From: 40CM-4-69-5 sp036556905
Lineage (GTDB): Bacteria > Methylomirabilota > Methylomirabilia > Rokubacteriales > CSP1-6
Reading direction: 5' to 3'
Assembly: GCA_036556905.1 (NCBI GenBank)
Contig: DATBIM010000040.1
Coordinates: 1 to 64,000 of the forward strand
DNA length: 64,000 nt
Shown piece by piece: positions 60,815 through 64,000 of this stretch (positions are counted from its first letter, which is position 1; every line of letters starts with the position of its first letter). A program made the translations under genes and the position numbers. Under the pieces are notes generated by a model. That model saw only the letters and a list, made by a program, of their open reading frames with translations. It had not been told where the DNA came from and searched no databases.

Positions 60815-62346
60815 GATGTCGCCTCCATGACCGCACTGATATGCAGCTCGGCAGCGGTTGCGGCTAGCCCCGGTGCCGTGCGTGCGGTCCAACCCTCACA
60901 GATCTCCAGCAGCCGCTCGCGGGGAATTCTCAGGAAGGCCTCGGCGGTGGCCGGATCGAACTGGGTCCCGGCGCCACGCTTGATCTCAGCCAGGGCCACG
61001 TCGAAGGCGAGGGCCTGCCGGTAGGGCCGATCCGAGGTCATCGCGTCGAACGCATCGGCCGTGGTCACGATCCGGGCGACCAACGGAATGGCCTCGCCGG
61101 CGAGGCCATCGGGGTAGCCCGTCCCGTCATAGCGCTCGTGGTGATGACGCACGGCCAGGGCCTCGCGGTCGAGGAAGCAGAGCGGCTTGAGGATCTTGTA
61201 GCCCACCTCGACGTGATCTTTCATGATCCCGTATTCCTCGGCGGTGAGGAGTCCGGGCTTGCTGAGGATCGTGTCGATGATGGCGAGCTTGCCCAGGTCG
61301 TGCAGAATGGCGCCACGGCACGCGATCAGCTCCTCCTCAGCCGAGAGGCCCATCTCCCTGGCGATGGCGCCGGCGAGGAGGGACACGCGTGCCGAGTGGC
61401 CCTTGAGGTAGCGATCCTTGGATTCGATCGCGTTGACGAAGGCGGTGATGGTGTTGACCAGGTTCTTCTCGGCATCCTGTCCCAGGCGCATGCGCTCCAG
61501 AGCCAGGGTCGTATTCTTGGCGAACCCCAACAGCAGCTCTCGCTCGTCGGGCAGGAAGGCTCCCTTGGCGCTCGACCGTCCGAGACAGAGCATCGCTTTG
61601 GCGTCGGCGCCGAGGGCGGTGATGGCACCGAGTGAGCGATGCGCTTCTCCCGGGCGGCTCAACGTCAGCGTCTGGCCACCACTCGCCGCCTCGAGGGCGG
61701 CCAGCGAGCCCTGGGCCCGACCGACCAGTTCCAGGGCCAGCGTCGCGTCGCCCTGCTGGTGGGTCCGGACTCGGCCGTTGCCCCCCACCATGAGCAGGAC
61801 GGCAGCATCGCCGGACAGACTGGTCAAGGTCTCGCTCAGGACCCGATCGACGAAGGCGTCGGGTGCGACTCCCTGCAAGGCCAGCTCGCCGATCCGAAAG
61901 AAGACCTCTAAACCGTGCTGCCGCCGCGTCAGCTCTTCGACGAGCCCGGCCGGACGGCTTGCCGTGCGGCGCTCACCGCTCTCGCGTACTCGCTGAACCA
62001 GCGCCCGAACCTCCTGGGCGGAAAACGGCTTGGCCAGGTAGTCGTAGGCGCCATGGCGTAGACCGAACACGGCCGAGTCGACCGTCGGCGAGCCGGTGAT
62101 CAGTACGACCGGCGTGTCGGGCTGACGGGCTTTCACGGCCCGTAGCAGGTCGAGCCCGCTCAGGCCCGGCATCTTGATGTCCGAGATCACGAGATCGAAC
62201 TGGTAGCGGGCCACCAGCACCAGCGCCTCCTCGGCCGTCGATGCCGTCGAGGTGGCGCACTCGTGACCGTTCAGCGCCGACGTGATGAAGCGCAGGATCG
62301 GGGCCTGGTCGTCGACGACGAGAATCCGGAACCCGTTCGCGCTCAT
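60811..62346 (-). CDS. REC-(GAF-like)-HD-GYP response regulator
   Basis: This 511-residue protein has a receiver domain with Asp56 (VISDIKMPG), a middle GAF-like domain (about 145-290) and a C-terminal HD-GYP domain with His349-Asp350 (ILHDLGK) and the Gly410-Tyr-Pro412 motif in RYDGTGYPDG. Intact HD and GYP motifs predict cyclic di-GMP (or cGAMP) phosphodiesterase activity. It overlaps the genes before and after by ATGA. Its probable kinase is the hybrid kinase of the same operon. Confidence 0.9.
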   Translation of the reverse strand: MSANGFRILVVDDQAPILRFITSALNGHECATSTASTAEEALVLVARYQFDLVISDIKMPGLSGLDLLRAVKARQPDTPVVLITGSPTVDSAVFGLRHGAYDYLAKPFSAQEVRALVQRVRESGERRTASRPAGLVEELTRRQHGLEVFFRIGELALQGVAPDAFVDRVLSETLTSLSGDAAVLLMVGGNGRVRTHQQGDATLALELVGRAQGSLAALEAASGGQTLTLSRPGEAHRSLGAITALGADAKAMLCLGRSSAKGAFLPDERELLLGFAKNTTLALERMRLGQDAEKNLVNTITAFVNAIESKDRYLKGHSARVSLLAGAIAREMGLSAEEELIACRGAILHDLGKLAIIDTILSKPGLLTAEEYGIMKDHVEVGYKILKPLCFLDREALAVRHHHERYDGTGYPDGLAGEAIPLVARIVTTADAFDAMTSDRPYRQALAFDVALAEIKRGAGTQFDPATAEAFLRIPRERLLEICEGWTARTAPGLAATAAELHISAVMEATS

Positions 62347-63425
62347 TGATTTGCCGCCAACTGGTCGAGGAACTCCTGCCACTGGCGAGACACGCCAGTC
62401 TTCGGAAAGCGCAAGGCCTGTAGCGCCGGGTGATTGACCGTGCGCGTCTCCTCATGGGCCGGGCGCGAGGCGACCGGCTTCAGCTCGTCCACGACCCGGG
62501 ACACGGTGGGCGTAGACTCCGCCGTGGCCTGGGCCGCGGCCGACTGGACCACCGATGCGGCGAGCGCGGTCGGCGGCGCGGGCGTCAACGGTGCCGGCGC
62601 ATTCTCGGCTCGAGGCCGCACGCCGAGATTCACGGCAGCGTGCTCGACGTGAGCGGATTCGGCAGCCCGAACCGCGTCAGCGAGCAGGATGTCCGTCGCG
62701 CGGGCGATCGCCACCTGCCCGTTCTCGGCCTTGCCGTTGGCAGCATGACCATTCCCCAGCGCGCGGTATGGCGGCACCCGAGGCGGCCAGGCCGTGGTTG
62801 ACGCGGCGGCCAGGGCCTCGGCCTCCCGCGCGGAACCATCCACTGAGCTCTCCACCACGAAGCTCTCCCACTGGTGAGCGTCCTCGGCGTCGAATCCGGC
62901 GCTCAAACGGACAGTCGGCTCCAGGACCTCGGCCTCCACGCTCACGGGCTGGGGCTCGGCGACCGAAGGCGCGGGCGTCAGGTCAGCCGCGCTGGCCCCG
63001 CTCGCCGGCAGGTCCTCGTCGGGTAGCCCGGCCAGCTCGTGGCACTCCGGGCTGATCACCGACAGACACTCGACGAGATCGAGGAAAGCCGCGGGCATCT
63101 TGGTGGCCACGAACACGACCCGGGGAGGCCGGGTCGCCGCGATAGCGTCGGGGTAGAGCCGACGCATGTTGTCAGGAAAGGCCACACACCAGATGTAGGC
63201 GTCGAGGGTGCCGACCAGCATCGAGGCATCGGCGACCTCGGCGACGGCGATCAGAACGAGCGTCTGCTTACCATCGACGGCCACCACATCCACGGTGGAC
63301 CGGCCGAGGCGGAGCGACGTCTCAAGGACGTGCAGGCCCGGCTCGAGCGCCTCGAGGTTTTCGGCGACGAAGCCACGCAGCCGCTCCGGCACGCTCCCTT
63401 GGACCTTTTTCGCGATCAGTGCCAT
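62343..63425 (-). CDS. Protein of unknown function with degenerate nuclease-like domain
   Basis: This 360-residue protein's N-terminal 150 residues resemble PD-(D/E)XK nuclease-like folds: HVLETSLRLGRSTVDVVAVD, then TLVLIAVAE and DAYIWCVAFPDN. The usual E-x-K after the aspartate is missing. The remaining 200 residues are Ala/Pro-rich and low in complexity, ending in a short helix (SRQWQEFLDQLAAN). GGAG precedes the ATG. It is the first gene behind the sigma-54 promoter. The fold assignment is inference and the function is unknown. Confidence 0.6.
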   Translation of the reverse strand: MALIAKKVQGSVPERLRGFVAENLEALEPGLHVLETSLRLGRSTVDVVAVDGKQTLVLIAVAEVADASMLVGTLDAYIWCVAFPDNMRRLYPDAIAATRPPRVVFVATKMPAAFLDLVECLSVISPECHELAGLPDEDLPASGASAADLTPAPSVAEPQPVSVEAEVLEPTVRLSAGFDAEDAHQWESFVVESSVDGSAREAEALAAASTTAWPPRVPPYRALGNGHAANGKAENGQVAIARATDILLADAVRAAESAHVEHAAVNLGVRPRAENAPAPLTPAPPTALAASVVQSAAAQATAESTPTVSRVVDELKPVASRPAHEETRTVNHPALQALRFPKTGVSRQWQEFLDQLAANQ

Positions 63426-63476
63426 CTCGCTCCCCTCAGTTCGATCGGGTTCGCAGTTGGTGACACTCCTGGCTTG

Positions 63477-63493
63477 GAGCAACCCCAGTACCA
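63477..63493 (-). promoter_or_regulatory. Sigma-54 -24/-12 promoter of the signalling operon
   Basis: The minus strand reads TGGTACTGGGGTTGCTC: TGGTAC, five bases, then TTGCT, with GG and GC ten bases apart as sigma-54 requires. The start point near 63467 leaves a leader of about 42 bases to the ATG at 63425. A sigma-54 activator gene lies immediately upstream, which strengthens the call. Confidence 0.72.
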
Positions 63494-63556
63494 AATGGCC
63501 AAGTGAGCGAAATTCAGGATGTTTGGCGGTGGGGGGGGCGAGCGGCCTGTGACTTT

Positions 63557-63566
63557 CTCCCGGGAG
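63557..63566 (-). promoter_or_regulatory. Palindrome upstream of the sigma-54 promoter
   Basis: CTCCCGGGAG is a perfect 10-base palindrome about 65 bases upstream of the -24 box. It could be part of the activator's upstream site or a small 3' hairpin of the activator gene. Confidence 0.3.
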
Positions 63567-63592
63567 GATCCGGAGGCGTGACGAGCAACTAC

Positions 63593-64000
63593 TCAGCTGT
63601 TTGTACTAGGCTCACCGATCTTCTTTCGGAGGGTTTGGCGAGTGATGCCGAGGATGCGCGCGGCGGCGCTGCGATTGCCGTGAACCTTGGCGAGAACGGC
63701 ACGGATATGTGCCCGCTCGACATCGTCGAGTGTGGCCAGCTCGTTGGGAATGGGCGGGGACGCTGCCGGCTCAGCCATCTGCGGCGGCAGGGGAACGTCA
63801 CGTGCGTCGAGCACGTCCGCGGTGGTGAGGATGACCATGCGCTCGATCACGTTGCGTAACTCGCGGACGTTGCCCGGCCACGTATAGGCGAGCAACTTCT
63901 GCTCGGCGGCCGGGGTGAACCCCTTGATCAGCTTCCGGGACTCCCCGGTGGCCAGGGCCAGGAAGTGCCGGGCCAGCGCCAGGATGTCCTCGGGACGTTC
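63593..64000 (-). CDS. Sigma-54-dependent activator (NtrC family), C-terminal part
   Basis: This is a partial gene; the 5' end lies beyond the window. The 135 visible residues hold the end of the AAA+ domain (ERPEDILALARHFLALAT, then YTWPGNVRELRNVIER, the sensor-II region) and a Fis-type helix-turn-helix (NRSAAARILGITRQTLRKKI). The type of N-terminal sensor domain cannot be seen. It probably activates the -24/-12 promoter found 100 bases downstream, so the regulator and its target operon are adjacent. Confidence 0.88.
   Translation of the reverse strand, partial: ERPEDILALARHFLALATGESRKLIKGFTPAAEQKLLAYTWPGNVRELRNVIERMVILTTADVLDARDVPLPPQMAEPAASPPIPNELATLDDVERAHIRAVLAKVHGNRSAAARILGITRQTLRKKIGEPSTNS

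Noticed and set aside
1..64000. CRISPR arrays, tRNA or rRNA genes, insertion sequences
   Set aside because: No regularly spaced repeats, cloverleaf with conserved TTCGA arm, rRNA-like conserved blocks or transposase motifs were seen on reading; a covariance-model scan was not possible here.

Overview
The window reads as one contig piece from a GC-rich, Gram-negative bacterium. Supporting signs are a lipid A biosynthesis N-terminal domain protein, many lipoproteins with SGC-type lipoboxes, and periplasmic binding proteins for three uptake classes. The mix of two branched-chain-type ABC cassettes, a tripartite tricarboxylate transporter, a TAXI-TRAP transporter, several amidohydrolases, a UbiD decarboxylase, molybdenum hydroxylases and an F420-type reductase resembles uncultured soil or subsurface bacteria such as Candidatus Rokubacteria (Methylomirabilota). 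That placement is inference from gene content, not a phylogenetic result. No rRNA, tRNA, CRISPR array, transposase or phage gene was recognised. Coding density is high and no gap exceeds 300 bases.

Layout: 1-2.0 kb holds DoxX, Rieske, cupin, XRE regulator and LAB_N genes. 2.0-6.3 kb holds a class V aminotransferase, a D-2-hydroxyacid dehydrogenase, a polysaccharide deacetylase-like protein and an ACMSD-type amidohydrolase. 6.4-11.1 kb (minus) is a complete ABC cassette (LivH, LivM, binding protein, hairpin, LivG, LivF). 11.3-15.8 kb (plus) holds a zinc-type dehydrogenase, a decayed LivF remnant, a beta-hydroxyacid dehydrogenase and a DMSO-reductase-family molybdoenzyme. 15.9-18.1 kb holds four small lipoproteins, three of them paralogous, behind a strong sigma-54-like promoter. 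18.1-24.4 kb pairs a tctCBA operon divergently with a Gfo/Idh/MocA-UbiD-cyclase operon. 24.4-28.5 kb holds a TPR protein, another oxidoreductase, and a thiolase/DUF35 pair.

28.7-33.4 kb (plus) is a tightly packed run of five exported proteins, including one with a zinc phospholipase C/P1-nuclease-type metal motif. 33.6-38.9 kb (plus) is a five-gene envelope operon (YjgN/DUF898, M48 protease, TPR, membrane protein, DUF4124). 38.9-50.2 kb (minus) is an eight-gene catabolic cluster: amidohydrolase, TAXI binding protein, fused TRAP permease, three molybdenum hydroxylase subunits, a PaaK-type CoA ligase and a second molybdenum hydroxylase large subunit. It looks like an uptake, activation and hydroxylation route for an aromatic or heteroaromatic acid. 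50.4-57.3 kb (plus) starts with two paralogous membrane proteins and an exported protein, joined by 4-base overlaps to a second complete ABC cassette and a TlpA-like protein.

57.3-64.0 kb (minus) is a signalling region. A sigma-54 activator gene runs off the window edge, followed by a textbook -24/-12 promoter. The operon behind it encodes an unknown protein, a REC-HD-GYP regulator, an exported protein, a GNAT acetyltransferase, a REC-GAF histidine kinase and possibly a deazaflavin-dependent reductase.
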